Assembly (NCBI GenBank): GCA_947176045.1
Contig: CAMWPF010000063.1
Span: 1 to 7,622 of the forward strand
Origin: an uncultured Treponema sp.
GTDB taxonomy: Bacteria; Spirochaetota; Spirochaetia; Treponematales; Treponemataceae
Length of the DNA stretch: 7,622 nucleotides
Reading direction: 5' to 3'
Shown: positions 1 through 6,187 of the stretch, piece after piece
Layout of the letters: each line of letters starts with the position of its first letter
Position numbering within the stretch: the first letter of the stretch is position 1
The notes under the pieces: model-generated
Databases searched by the model: none
Told to the model about the DNA's origin: nothing
What the model saw: only the letters and a program-made list of their open reading frames with translations
Program-made: the position numbers and the translations under genes

Positions 1-559
1 AATTCATTCCGGCGGCGTCCGCGCGGTACCGCTCCGCTGCGGCGGCGGCCCGCCTTCCTGAAAGCGCTTGAACGGCGATGCCCGCGGCGGCATAGGACAA
101 GGCCGCTGGAACAACCAGCAGGACGTTCTTCTGCGCGAGGAACGCGCACACTCCGGCGGAAGCCAGCACCGCGATGCACACCGGCGACACGGTATGGGCG
201 TAGAACACTTCCAGAAGCTCGATGTCGGAAGTGACCAGCGCGATCAGCCCGCCCTTCTGACGCCCCTCCAGCTTGGACGGTCCGAGCGAACGCAGCTTCT
301 TGAACACAATGCCGCGGATCCGGGCGAGAATCGTAAATGCGATGTAATGATTGCAGTACTGCTCCGCGTAATGCAGCGCGCCGCGGCACACGCCGAGGAC
401 GACGAGCGCGGGAAGCGGCCCGCCGTCCGTCAAAAATGCAACGCCCAGCACGGGAATTCCAATGGCGCACATATTGCCCGCCGTTCCAAACGCAACGGCA
501 AGCGCCATCACTGGAAGCAGCGGCGCAATCAGCGCGGAAAGCCGGAACAGCGTCTTCAT
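1..559 (-). CDS. ABC exporter half-transporter, CydC-like, membrane domain (3'-truncated by window edge)
   Basis: About 186 codons are visible, starting MKTLFRLSALIAPLL, with no stop before the window edge. The visible part is the N-terminal half of an ABC exporter membrane domain: hydrophobic segments at roughly residues 8-28 and 30-50, another near 140-165, and between them a cytoplasmic stretch with EQYCNHYIAF and ALVTSDIELLEVFYAHT. That stretch resembles the second subunit of CydDC-type heterodimeric exporters found in Clostridia and other anaerobes. The ATPase domain must lie beyond position 1. The start codon overlaps the stop of the upstream transporter gene in an ATGA junction, with a GGAGG Shine-Dalgarno site four bases before it (564-568). 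This indicates translational coupling and equal synthesis of two partner subunits. CydDC of E. coli exports cysteine and glutathione. Whether this pair carries thiols or something else cannot be told from sequence. Confidence 0.85.
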   Translation of the reverse strand, partial: MKTLFRLSALIAPLLPVMALAVAFGTAGNMCAIGIPVLGVAFLTDGGPLPALVVLGVCRGALHYAEQYCNHYIAFTILARIRGIVFKKLRSLGPSKLEGRQKGGLIALVTSDIELLEVFYAHTVSPVCIAVLASAGVCAFLAQKNVLLVVPAALSYAAAGIAVQALSGRRAAAAAERYRADAAGMN

Positions 560-2196
560 GCGCCCTCCAAAATCGAGACCGTGCCGTCCGAAAAGCGGTA
601 CGTCCTGTCCGCGCCGCGGCAGGCTTCCGCCGTATGGCTGATCATGATGACCGTCCGCCCGCCCTTCATGCGGCGCATCACATCTAAAATGACCTCCTCG
701 CTCTCAACGTCGATGTTGCTCGTCGCCTCATCGAAAATGTACACGTCGCTGCCGTGCAGGAGCGCCCGCGCGAGCGAAAGCCGCTGCCGCTGTCCGCCGC
801 TGAGGTTCGCCGCGCCTTCCGAAACGGCTGTATCCAGGCCGTCCCTTCCGTCCAGAAAGTCCAGAAGGCGCACCTGCTCCAAGGCGGCGCGCATCTCGCC
901 GTCCGACGCGTCCGGCGCGGCATCCAAAAGCGCATCCCGCACGCTTCCTTGAAAAATCCAGTCGCGGTGGCTGATGTACGAGCAGAACCGGTGCAGCGAT
1001 TCCGGCGCGCACTCGCGCACTTCCAGGCCGTTCACGGTCGCCGAGCCGGAATAATCCTGCTGGATGCCGGAAAGGATTTTCGCCGCCGTGCTCTTCCCCG
1101 AGCCGCTCTCTCCGACGAACGCCGTGAAGCTTCCCTTCGGAATGTCGATGTCCATCCCGGAAAGCGCCGTCCTGCCGCCGAACGAGCAGCCCGCGTTCCG
1201 GCACGAGAACACGTTTCCGCGGCTGTCGGGCGCTGCGGGAACCTCCGCCGTTCCAGCCGGGCGCTCTCCGACGTCCAGAAACGAGAAAATGTTCCTCGCC
1301 GCCGCCATGCCGTTCATCGCCGTATGGAAGCAGCTTCCCAAGCGGCGGAGCGGAATGAAGAAGTCCGCCGAAATCAATATCGCGGCGAAGCAGCGCTCCA
1401 TGGAAAGCGCGCCCGAGCGGAACGCCGACACCGCGGCGAGGATGCCGAGCCCCGCGCCCGCGTACGCGACCACGTCCATAATGACAATTGAATTGAGCTG
1501 CATCGAAAGCACCTTCATCGTCACCCTGCGGAACCGCTCGGATTCCTCCTGCATCTGGCGCTGCTTGAACCCGTCAGCGCGGTATATCAAAAGCGTCGTC
1601 AGTCCCTGCACGTTTTCAAGGAAGCTGTCCGCAAGGGAGGCGTACTGGTTCCAGTACGTTCCCAAAATCCGGGACGCGACGCCCTGCACGCCCGCAATGG
1701 CGAGCGGAATGAGCGGGACGCACGCCAGCAGGATCACCGCCATGCGCGCGCTGATGAGCGCCAGCACCGAAAACGTGGTAACGACCGCCGCCGCGCAGTA
1801 TAAAAGCTGCGGCAGGTACTGAGAGAACCACAGCTCCAGCTGCTCCACGCCGTCCGCCGCCAGCTGCACGATCCGCGCGGTGTCGGCGTGCTCCTGGTAC
1901 CCGCTTCCAAGCCGCAGCAGCTTGCGGTACATCATGCTCCGAAGCGACTTCTTCACCTGGCATGACGTCTTCCATTCCGCGAACGACGCGGCGCGGGCGG
2001 CAGCCGCGGAACACGCCGCGGCTGCCGCGATGCACGCCAGCGGAACGGCGATGCCGTCCCCGCGCGCGGAAAGAATTGCAGTTACGGCAAAAACCACCGC
2101 AATCGTGCATGCAAGCGAAACCCATCTCAAAAGCGCCGTCAGCACTGCATACCGCATGGACTTCGGCGCGGCTGATAAAAGCCGGCGGTTCAACAT
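556..2196 (-). CDS. ABC exporter half-transporter, CydD-like (fused permease and ATPase)
   Basis: This is a 546-residue inner-membrane exporter subunit. Residues about 15-300 form the six-helix membrane domain, and residues about 325-546 form the nucleotide-binding domain. The latter has Walker A GESGSGKST (362-370), signature LSGGQ (465-469), Walker B VYIFDE (485-490, catalytic Glu490) and the switch His521. The Q-loop position reads SHRDWIF, with His410 where most exporters have Gln. I believe some CydD-like proteins of anaerobes share this, but have not verified it. It is probably the heterodimer partner of the overlapping downstream gene. The start was chosen at MLNRRLL because the N-terminus of this family begins at this point. 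The frame stays open upstream to 2319 with an Arg/Gly-rich, unconvincing extension, and no good Shine-Dalgarno precedes the chosen ATG, so the start is uncertain. The CydD assignment is by overall resemblance; the substrate is unknown. Confidence 0.88.
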   Translation of the reverse strand: MLNRRLLSAAPKSMRYAVLTALLRWVSLACTIAVVFAVTAILSARGDGIAVPLACIAAAAACSAAAARAASFAEWKTSCQVKKSLRSMMYRKLLRLGSGYQEHADTARIVQLAADGVEQLELWFSQYLPQLLYCAAAVVTTFSVLALISARMAVILLACVPLIPLAIAGVQGVASRILGTYWNQYASLADSFLENVQGLTTLLIYRADGFKQRQMQEESERFRRVTMKVLSMQLNSIVIMDVVAYAGAGLGILAAVSAFRSGALSMERCFAAILISADFFIPLRRLGSCFHTAMNGMAAARNIFSFLDVGERPAGTAEVPAAPDSRGNVFSCRNAGCSFGGRTALSGMDIDIPKGSFTAFVGESGSGKSTAAKILSGIQQDYSGSATVNGLEVRECAPESLHRFCSYISHRDWIFQGSVRDALLDAAPDASDGEMRAALEQVRLLDFLDGRDGLDTAVSEGAANLSGGQRQRLSLARALLHGSDVYIFDEATSNIDVESEEVILDVMRRMKGGRTVIMISHTAEACRGADRTYRFSDGTVSILEGA

Positions 2197-2388
2197 ACCA
2201 ATCGGGAACAGGAAGCCGGTCCGCCCGCATCCGCAGGCCGGCGGAGCTTCCCTTCCACGCCTCCTTGCCACAATACATCGTTTGAAACCGTCTCCGCGCG
2301 CAGGAGCGCGTACGCCCACGCCTGCACGGAAACCCGCAGCGGGCGCCCGCAGAACCGCCGGACGCCCACGCCATCGTGAAAGAAGCCG
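2197..2388. other. Intergenic gap with GC hairpins and an 11-bp direct repeat
   Basis: This 192-base gap lies between the small lipoprotein gene and the chosen ABC transporter start. It holds a perfect 12-bp palindrome GCGGGCGCCCGC (2339-2350), a short hairpin CGCGC-AGGA-GCGCG (2297-2310), and two copies of ACGCCCACGCC (2312-2322 and 2362-2372) exactly 50 bases apart. An AAGGAG sequence (minus strand, 2261-2266) has no in-frame start codon for the transporter at a sensible distance. I see no convincing promoter, no U-tract terminator and no credible small gene. Part of the gap could be coding if the transporter starts further upstream. Confidence 0.4.
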
Positions 2389-2829
2389 CTATTCCGACAG
2401 AGGAACGTCGGTACTGTCCGATGCCCGCGACAGCAGGGCAGGCTCTGCGAATCCCTTCATCGCAGATACAGAGAACTCACAGACTATGGAACCGTCCGCT
2501 TTGTAGAACTCAGCTTCCACTTTCGTATCTCCGCCTTCTTCTTCTGCACCAGAACACACAAGCCTGCCGCTGACGCCATCGCTCCATGACACATGCGGAA
2601 GCGACTCTTTACGCCCTCCACCTTCATAATAGAATGTGCTTTCCGCGCAAATGAGCGTGAGGGGGAATGTCTTTTCCTGTATAATCCACTCGCCTTCCCA
2701 CGTTCCATAGCAGTCGGCATATACGATTTCATCATCCGCTTCATCCTCCGGATCGGAGCAGGAAACAAGGCAAGCTGCAAGCGCGATAAGCGCGGCGGCA
2801 CCAACCATCCATTTCGATTTCTTGAACAT
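2389..2829 (-). CDS. Small secreted lipoprotein, possible lipocalin-like fold
   Basis: This encodes 146 residues. The N-terminus has basic residues (MFKKSKW), a hydrophobic stretch to about residue 22, and a lipobox LVSC with Cys24 as the probable lipidated residue. It is followed by an acidic tether (DPEDEADDE), so the product should be anchored in a membrane facing the periplasm or the outside. The mature part begins YGTWEGEW (41-48) and then alternates short hydrophobic and polar stretches with Gly turns, which suggests a small beta-barrel. No family is recognised with confidence. The frame is open to 2880, but the ATG at 2829 was chosen because GGAGG (2835-2839) sits five bases before it and the signal peptide starts there. 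It lies 159 bases after a larger lipoprotein gene whose C-terminal domain starts with a similar YGTYYG. The function is unknown. Confidence 0.8.
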   Translation of the reverse strand: MFKKSKWMVGAAALIALAACLVSCSDPEDEADDEIVYADCYGTWEGEWIIQEKTFPLTLICAESTFYYEGGGRKESLPHVSWSDGVSGRLVCSGAEEEGGDTKVEAEFYKADGSIVCEFSVSAMKGFAEPALLSRASDSTDVPLSE

Positions 2830-2840
2830 ACATACCTCCG

Positions 2841-2891
2841 GGGGAACCATCCCCGTTTTTTTAGAAATGCGGAATTTCAAAAGAAATCCGC
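2841..2891 (-). promoter_or_regulatory. Leader stem-loops before the small lipoprotein gene
   Basis: On the minus strand two stem-loops lie in the likely mRNA leader. One pairs GCGGATTTC with GAAATTCCGC around a TTTT loop (2869-2891, one bulged base). The other pairs GGGGA with TCCCC around TGGT (2841-2854) and ends one base before the GGAGG ribosome site (2835-2839). They could tune ribosome access or mRNA stability. This is seen as pairing only; any function is inference. Confidence 0.35.
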
Positions 2892-2964
2892 GTACAATGC
2901 CGGCGGGAGGCGTCCAAGGGATCCTGCTTGAACGCGGCTGCCGGCAACCGATACCAGTGCGCAG

Positions 2965-3003
2965 GCGGACGGAAGCCTCCAGAGGAGGTCAGTTTCCGTC
3001 CGC
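2965..3003 (-). terminator. Strong stem-loop over the stop codon of the larger lipoprotein gene
   Basis: A 10-bp outer stem pairs GCGGACGGAA with TTCCGTCCGC (2965-2974 with 2994-3003). A 5-bp inner stem pairs CCTCC with GGAGG around a 3-base loop. The TGA stop codon (2989-2991) falls in the internal loop. No U tract follows in the direction of transcription, so this is not a classic intrinsic terminator. It may be a U-less terminator or a 3' end that protects the upstream message while allowing read-through to the next lipoprotein gene. Confidence 0.4.
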
Positions 3004-3867
3004 GCTCCTGCTTTCAAAGCGGATCGTCGTTCCGCCCATGACGCCGGGAGCCGCAAGCTCCGCGGTCAGCGCGCCGCCGGAAACGCAGGCAGAAAGCGTT
3101 GTGGGATACGGCCCGCCGCCGCTGCCGCCCATCGACATAACCGCCGTCCCCTCGCCGGAAACCGTAAACACGCCGAACTCTTCCGCAACATCGACATCAG
3201 GAAACGTCCATGTCCCCCATGTTTCCGATTCAAAGGAAACGGAGCCGTCTTCCAAAACTGCAACCGTGTCGCGTACGGAAACCATACCAGAGAAATAGGC
3301 GCCGTCTGCCACTGAATCGCCGTAGTAGGTGCCGTACGGCGGCTCCCGCAGTTCGGTGGGATAGTCCGCTTCGCCGCCGCCATCTGGAAGCGGCTTCCTG
3401 TCGGAAGACGTCCGCCGCATGGTGAGCGGCATTCTCGCCATCTCATTGTCGTTCTCCCCGTTCTGCAGGACAAGGACAGAGACGGAGGACGGGCTTTCAA
3501 TGCCGAACCTCACGCACATCGACGCCGCGCCGGACGCCTCTTCGGACGAAAGCCGTGCAACTTCGTCCTTTCCATATCCTGCCTTTGAAAGCCAGAAGAG
3601 ATTCCATGAATTGAGCGCATGCGGCTCGGCAACGTACCAGTATTCGTTCACCTCCATGCTGCCGGAGGACATAGTCCAGTCCAAGCGGATTCCGTCATAA
3701 ATGGTGATTTCCGGCGCCAGCTGCGTTCCTGACGACGACGTGAACGCCGCGCTGTATGTATAGCCGAACACATCGGACAGCCCGTACTCCTGCACCTCCG
3801 ATTCTGGATTGCAGGAAGCCAAAAGAAGCGCGGCCGCAGGCGCCGCAAAAAGCAACATCCTCTTCAT
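2989..3867 (-). CDS. Two-domain secreted lipoprotein, possible calycin-like C-terminal domain
   Basis: This encodes 292 residues beginning MKRMLLFAAPAAALLLASC. The lipobox is LASC with Cys19 lipidated. Two Gly/Ser-rich beta-type regions follow, at about 30-152 and 175-287, joined by a polar linker with DGGGE. The second starts PYGTYYGDS and ends with a Gly-rich stretch, ALTAELAAPGVMGGTTIRF, that resembles the ending of calycin-like domains of secreted Bacteroidetes proteins; this is resemblance only. The ATG is supported by AAGGGG five bases upstream. It is the first gene after the TonB-dependent receptor, and the 127-base gap between them carries a one-mismatch copy of the receptor's operator candidate. 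That suggests a surface or periplasmic partner in the same uptake function, for example a ligand-binding lipoprotein. I see no binding residues that name a ligand. Confidence 0.82.
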   Translation of the reverse strand: MKRMLLFAAPAAALLLASCNPESEVQEYGLSDVFGYTYSAAFTSSSGTQLAPEITIYDGIRLDWTMSSGSMEVNEYWYVAEPHALNSWNLFWLSKAGYGKDEVARLSSEEASGAASMCVRFGIESPSSVSVLVLQNGENDNEMARMPLTMRRTSSDRKPLPDGGGEADYPTELREPPYGTYYGDSVADGAYFSGMVSVRDTVAVLEDGSVSFESETWGTWTFPDVDVAEEFGVFTVSGEGTAVMSMGGSGGGPYPTTLSACVSGGALTAELAAPGVMGGTTIRFESRSADGN

Positions 3868-3922
3868 AAAAACCCCTTAAAAACGAATCCTCCCTCTTTT
3901 CACACTGCGCCGCCCTCAAAAG

Positions 3923-3936
3923 TTTGCACAAGCTAA
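3923..3936. promoter_or_regulatory. Operator candidate before the larger lipoprotein gene
   Basis: On the minus strand this reads TTAGC-TTGT-GCAAA, a 14-base dyad that differs at one half-site base from the perfect dyad at the receptor promoter. The shared sequence extends by a G before it (GTTAGC in both). It lies about 56 bases before the lipoprotein start codon, and no clear -35/-10 pair accompanies it here. It is probably bound by the same unknown regulator as the upstream site. Confidence 0.4.
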
Positions 3937-3938
3937 CC

Positions 3939-3957
3939 AAAAGGCGCGCAGAACGCC
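3939..3957 (-). terminator. Weak terminator candidate after the receptor gene
   Basis: On the minus strand GGCG pairs with CGCC around a 7-base loop and is followed by four T residues (3939-3942). It begins 38 bases after the receptor stop codon. The stem is only four pairs and the T run is short, so it may attenuate rather than end transcription, or mean nothing. Confidence 0.2.
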
Positions 3958-3994
3958 GTTCCGGCAGTCCGAACCGCAGGACGGAGCGACGTTC

Positions 3995-5287
3995 CTAAAA
4001 CGTGAACTTCGCTCCGACGCTGAAGGCGACGCCGTCGTTCAGTCCGAAATATTCCTTCTGGCTTTTTCCGTCCGTTCCGTCGATGAAGTGCAGGTTGTTC
4101 AGCAGGTTGTCCACGCGGAAGGAGCATTCCAACCGTTCAGAAAGCAGCTTTTTGGAGAATGAGACTCCCACCAGCAGCAGGTCGGGCGAAAAGCTGTCGC
4201 TTCCGGCGACGATGCGCCGCGGACTGTTCCATTCCCCGTTGACCGCCGCCCTCACATCAATCACCGGAATCACATACCCCGCGCCGAACGCAACCCGGTG
4301 CGTAACGCGGAGCGCCATGTCGATCCACTCCTCCGCGCTCCTGTCGTACTGCCGTGCCGCAGTGTACGCGTATCCCGCCCGCACGTCGAGGCGGTCAAGC
4401 TTTGCCGAAACGGAAGCATCGCCGCCGTAGGTTGCCGCCCTGCCGATGTTCTGGTATGTGCGCACCTGCGGAACGGAGTCGGCGTCAGTAACAACGCTGT
4501 CGATCATGTCAGAAATATAGTTGAAGTACGCCGACAGCGAGAATTTCACAAGGTTCAGCAGCGTCCAGTCGGCGCCCGCGGTGAAGCTTTGCGACGTTTC
4601 GCTGCGCAGTTCGGGATTGCCATACAAGATGAATGTGCCCTCGCCGTCGGCATAATTGTGGTTGAAGCTCCAGTACTTCTGCTTGAGCGTGGGAACCTTG
4701 TAGCCCATGCCGTAGGAAAGCCGGAGGATCAAGCTGTCGGACGGACTGTACCTGACGCTGAGCTTCGGCGTCAGCGAGAACGCGCTGCTGGAATTCTTCC
4801 CGGCGGGCGCGAAGTCGAACCGGACACCCGGCACAAAGAGCAGCCGGTCATGCGCGAGCGATACGGAATCCTGAGCGTAGGCGCTCAGCAGGATCTGCCG
4901 TTCCCGTCCGTCCGAAAACGAATCCCCGTCGACCGTCTGAAGGTTCGCGTTCACTCCGAAAAGCAGGCGGCTCCAGTCCGCCGCATTCCACGTGCCGCGC
5001 GCCTCGCCCTCCCAGTCGATGAAATTCGAGGCGGCGGCTTCCGAACTGGAGGCCTCCCCCGCGCTGACTTCATAGTCCGTGTCCAGCAGGTAGAGCTTTC
5101 CGCTGGAAAATCCCGACAGGACGAAGCTGTCGCTGATGTTCCAGTCGCCGCTGACGCCGCCTTCAACACGCTTTGTGCCGTATTCCATCGTGGTGGACGA
5201 ATTGAAGCCGACCGCCGTATAGTTGCTGATTTGATCCGCATCAACGTACATGCAATAGGCGCGCGCCGCCCCCACCAATCGCTCCAT
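3995..5287 (-). CDS. TonB-dependent receptor, beta-barrel portion (frame after the frameshift)
   Basis: This is the C-terminal two thirds of an outer-membrane TonB-dependent receptor of the CirA/BtuB type. Native sequence in this frame begins at about 5269 and gives 424 residues ending in KFTF, the aromatic terminus expected for outer-membrane barrel insertion. Family hallmarks are LSYGMGYKVPTLKQKYW, NPELRSETSQSF, LSAYFNYISDMID and FRVDNLLNNLHF. Joined to the N-terminal part the receptor would be about 669 residues, normal for the family. The frame can be entered from an ATG at 5287 with GGGGGAG before it, but a product starting there would lack signal peptide, TonB box and plug and could not be a working receptor. 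The ligand (siderophore, haem, cobalamin or glycan) is not evident. A terminator is weak or absent, so read-through into the lipoprotein gene is possible. Confidence 0.85.
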   Translation of the reverse strand: MERLVGAARAYCMYVDADQISNYTAVGFNSSTTMEYGTKRVEGGVSGDWNISDSFVLSGFSSGKLYLLDTDYEVSAGEASSSEAAASNFIDWEGEARGTWNAADWSRLLFGVNANLQTVDGDSFSDGRERQILLSAYAQDSVSLAHDRLLFVPGVRFDFAPAGKNSSSAFSLTPKLSVRYSPSDSLILRLSYGMGYKVPTLKQKYWSFNHNYADGEGTFILYGNPELRSETSQSFTAGADWTLLNLVKFSLSAYFNYISDMIDSVVTDADSVPQVRTYQNIGRAATYGGDASVSAKLDRLDVRAGYAYTAARQYDRSAEEWIDMALRVTHRVAFGAGYVIPVIDVRAAVNGEWNSPRRIVAGSDSFSPDLLLVGVSFSKKLLSERLECSFRVDNLLNNLHFIDGTDGKSQKEYFGLNDGVAFSVGAKFTF

Positions 5288-6003
5288 CCGGCGCTCCCCC
5301 GCAGCGAAAGCATCTGCTTCTTCGGCGTCAGATAATAGCCGACCGTCTCTCCGGCGATCGGATTGTACGCGGACTGCCGCGCGCCCGGCGTATAGTCGAA
5401 CGCCACGGAAAGTCCGGCGTCCAGGCGCCGCCCCGCAAGGCTCACGCCGCCCGCCGCGTAGTTCCGAATGTTCCCGCCGGTCATCGCCGAAAATTCGTCG
5501 GAGACCGAACCGCGGAAGCGGAGCCCGCCGTCGGAAAGTCCGGGCTTCTTCAAGATGATGTTGATGACGCCGCCCATGGCGTCCAAGCCGTACAGCGCCG
5601 ACGACGCGCCCTGCACGACTTCAATCCGCTCGACGTCCTCCACCGGAAGCTGGAACGCCGCCACGCTGCCGCCAATATCTCCGCTGACCGCAACGCCGTC
5701 GATAAGGATCTTCACATAATCGCTGTCGAAGCCCTGCATGCTGATGGAATCGACAGGATTCGCCGCGCTCGCCCCGGTAACGACGACGCCTGGAAGCGTC
5801 CTCATCGCCTCGGTCAGCGTCTTGGCGCCAACCTCCTGAATTTCTTCGGACGTTACCACCAGCACCTTTTCTGCCGCGTCGTCGGCCTCCTGCTCAATCT
5901 TTCCGGCGCTGACAACAATGACAGCGTCGTCCTCATCCGCGGACAGCGGAACCAGGAACAGCAGCGGCGCGCACACGCATGCACAGATTTTCTTCCGAAT
6001 CAT
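4951..6003 (-). CDS. TonB-dependent receptor, signal peptide and plug portion (frame before the frameshift)
   Basis: This is the N-terminal part of the same receptor gene. The ATG at 6003 was chosen over the open frame extending to 6087 because GGAG (6011-6014) lies seven bases upstream and a normal signal peptide follows (MIRKKICACVCAPLLFL, probable cleavage after Ala22). A TonB-box-like DAVIVVSA sits at 26-33. The plug domain spans about 45-153, with VLVVTSEEI, LPGVVV, ILIDGV, VERIEVVQGASSALYG and GGVINIILKKP. The first barrel strands follow. Meaningful sequence stops at Gly245 (5269-5271). Beyond it this frame runs on as Arg/Ala-rich nonsense to 4951, while the true barrel continues in the frame one base away. 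As written, the product would be a truncated, non-functional receptor. Transcription starts from the promoter at 6058-6087. Confidence 0.87.
   Translation of the reverse strand: MIRKKICACVCAPLLFLVPLSADEDDAVIVVSAGKIEQEADDAAEKVLVVTSEEIQEVGAKTLTEAMRTLPGVVVTGASAANPVDSISMQGFDSDYVKILIDGVAVSGDIGGSVAAFQLPVEDVERIEVVQGASSALYGLDAMGGVINIILKKPGLSDGGLRFRGSVSDEFSAMTGGNIRNYAAGGVSLAGRRLDAGLSVAFDYTPGARQSAYNPIAGETVGYYLTPKKQMLSLRGSAGWSDWWGRRAPIACTLMRIKSATIRRSASIRPPRWNTAQSVLKAASAATGTSATASSCRDFPAESSTCWTRTMKSARGRPPVRKPPPRISSTGRARRAARGMRRTGAACFSE
5269..5273 (-). other. Frameshift site in the TonB-dependent receptor gene (G5 tract)
   Basis: The minus strand reads TGGTGGGGGCGGCG here. Before this point the plug-side frame is sound; after it the barrel-side frame is. 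Adding one G to the five-G run joins them as SDWWGAARAYCMY with no other change. A homopolymer miscount during sequencing, a real inactivating deletion, or slippage-based on/off switching would all look like this. The run is short for switching, so an error or simple mutation is more likely. Confidence 0.8.
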
Positions 6004-6040
6004 GACGAAACTCCAACAGATGCCTTCAGCCTGCCAAGTA

Positions 6041-6054
6041 TTAGCAATGGCTAA
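6041..6054. promoter_or_regulatory. Operator candidate, perfect dyad TTAGC-N4-GCTAA
   Basis: This is a perfect inverted repeat of five-base arms around four bases, four bases downstream of the -10 box and covering the expected start of transcription (near 6051). A protein bound there would block initiation, so a repressor is the natural reading. The TTAG half-site is reminiscent of DtxR-family metal-regulator operators, but the match is too short to assign a family. Confidence 0.5.
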
Positions 6055-6057
6055 CTT

Positions 6058-6087
6058 TTTATAGCACATAATCTCCGTCCTGCTCAA
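6058..6087 (-). promoter_or_regulatory. Sigma70-type promoter of the TonB-dependent receptor gene
   Basis: On the minus strand TTGAGC (-35, 6082-6087) and TATAAA (-10, 6058-6063) are separated by 18 bases. An AT-rich stretch (6091-6114) with AATTAT repeated nine bases apart (6092 and 6101) sits just upstream and could be an UP element or a second binding site. The inferred leader to the ATG at 6003 is about 48 bases, too short for a cobalamin riboswitch. Confidence 0.65.
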
Positions 6088-6114
6088 TGGAAATTATGAA
6101 AATTATTTGTTATT

Positions 6115-6149
6115 GCCTGCGCCGAAACAGCGCGGAACGAAGCGCAGGC
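6115..6149. repeat. Inverted repeat between terminator and promoter
   Basis: GCCTGCGC (6115-6122) and GCGCAGGC (6142-6149) form a perfect 8-bp stem around a 19-base loop. It lies downstream of the ilvN terminator and upstream of the receptor promoter, so it is in neither predicted message. It may be a backup terminator stem without a U tract or a DNA-level site. The function is not clear. Confidence 0.35.
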
Positions 6150-6159
6150 CTCAGGACGC

Positions 6160-6187
6160 AAAAAAAAGACGGCGCTGCCGCCGTCTT
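6160..6187 (-). terminator. Intrinsic terminator of the pheA-ilvN unit
   Basis: On the minus strand AAGACGGCG pairs perfectly with CGCCGTCTT around a GCAG loop, and the T run continues to eight residues (6160-6167). It begins 30 bases after the ilvN stop codon. This is a textbook Rho-independent terminator and separates amino-acid biosynthesis from the receptor locus. Confidence 0.92.

Noticed and set aside
68..1822. Long open frames on the plus strand opposite the ABC transporter genes
   Set aside because: They are Arg/Ala/Pro-rich, have no family motifs, and lie antisense to genes with clear Walker and LSGGQ motifs. GC-rich DNA produces such shadows.
2841..2862. Plus-strand intrinsic terminator (GGGGA-ACCA-TCCCC then seven T)
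   Set aside because: No plus-strand gene lies upstream and the stem is only five pairs. It is kept as a leader stem on the minus strand and mentioned as a possibility only.
2830..2880. N-terminal extension of the small lipoprotein starting at 2880
   Set aside because: The signal peptide begins at 2829 with a well-spaced GGAGG; the extension would bury it.
4298..5335. 345-codon plus-strand frame opposite the receptor
   Set aside because: Composition is shadow-like and the opposite strand encodes recognisable TonB-receptor barrel motifs.
6004..6087. N-terminal extension of the receptor starting at 6087
   Set aside because: It would place 28 residues before a normal signal peptide and overlaps the promoter; the ATG at 6003 has its own Shine-Dalgarno site.
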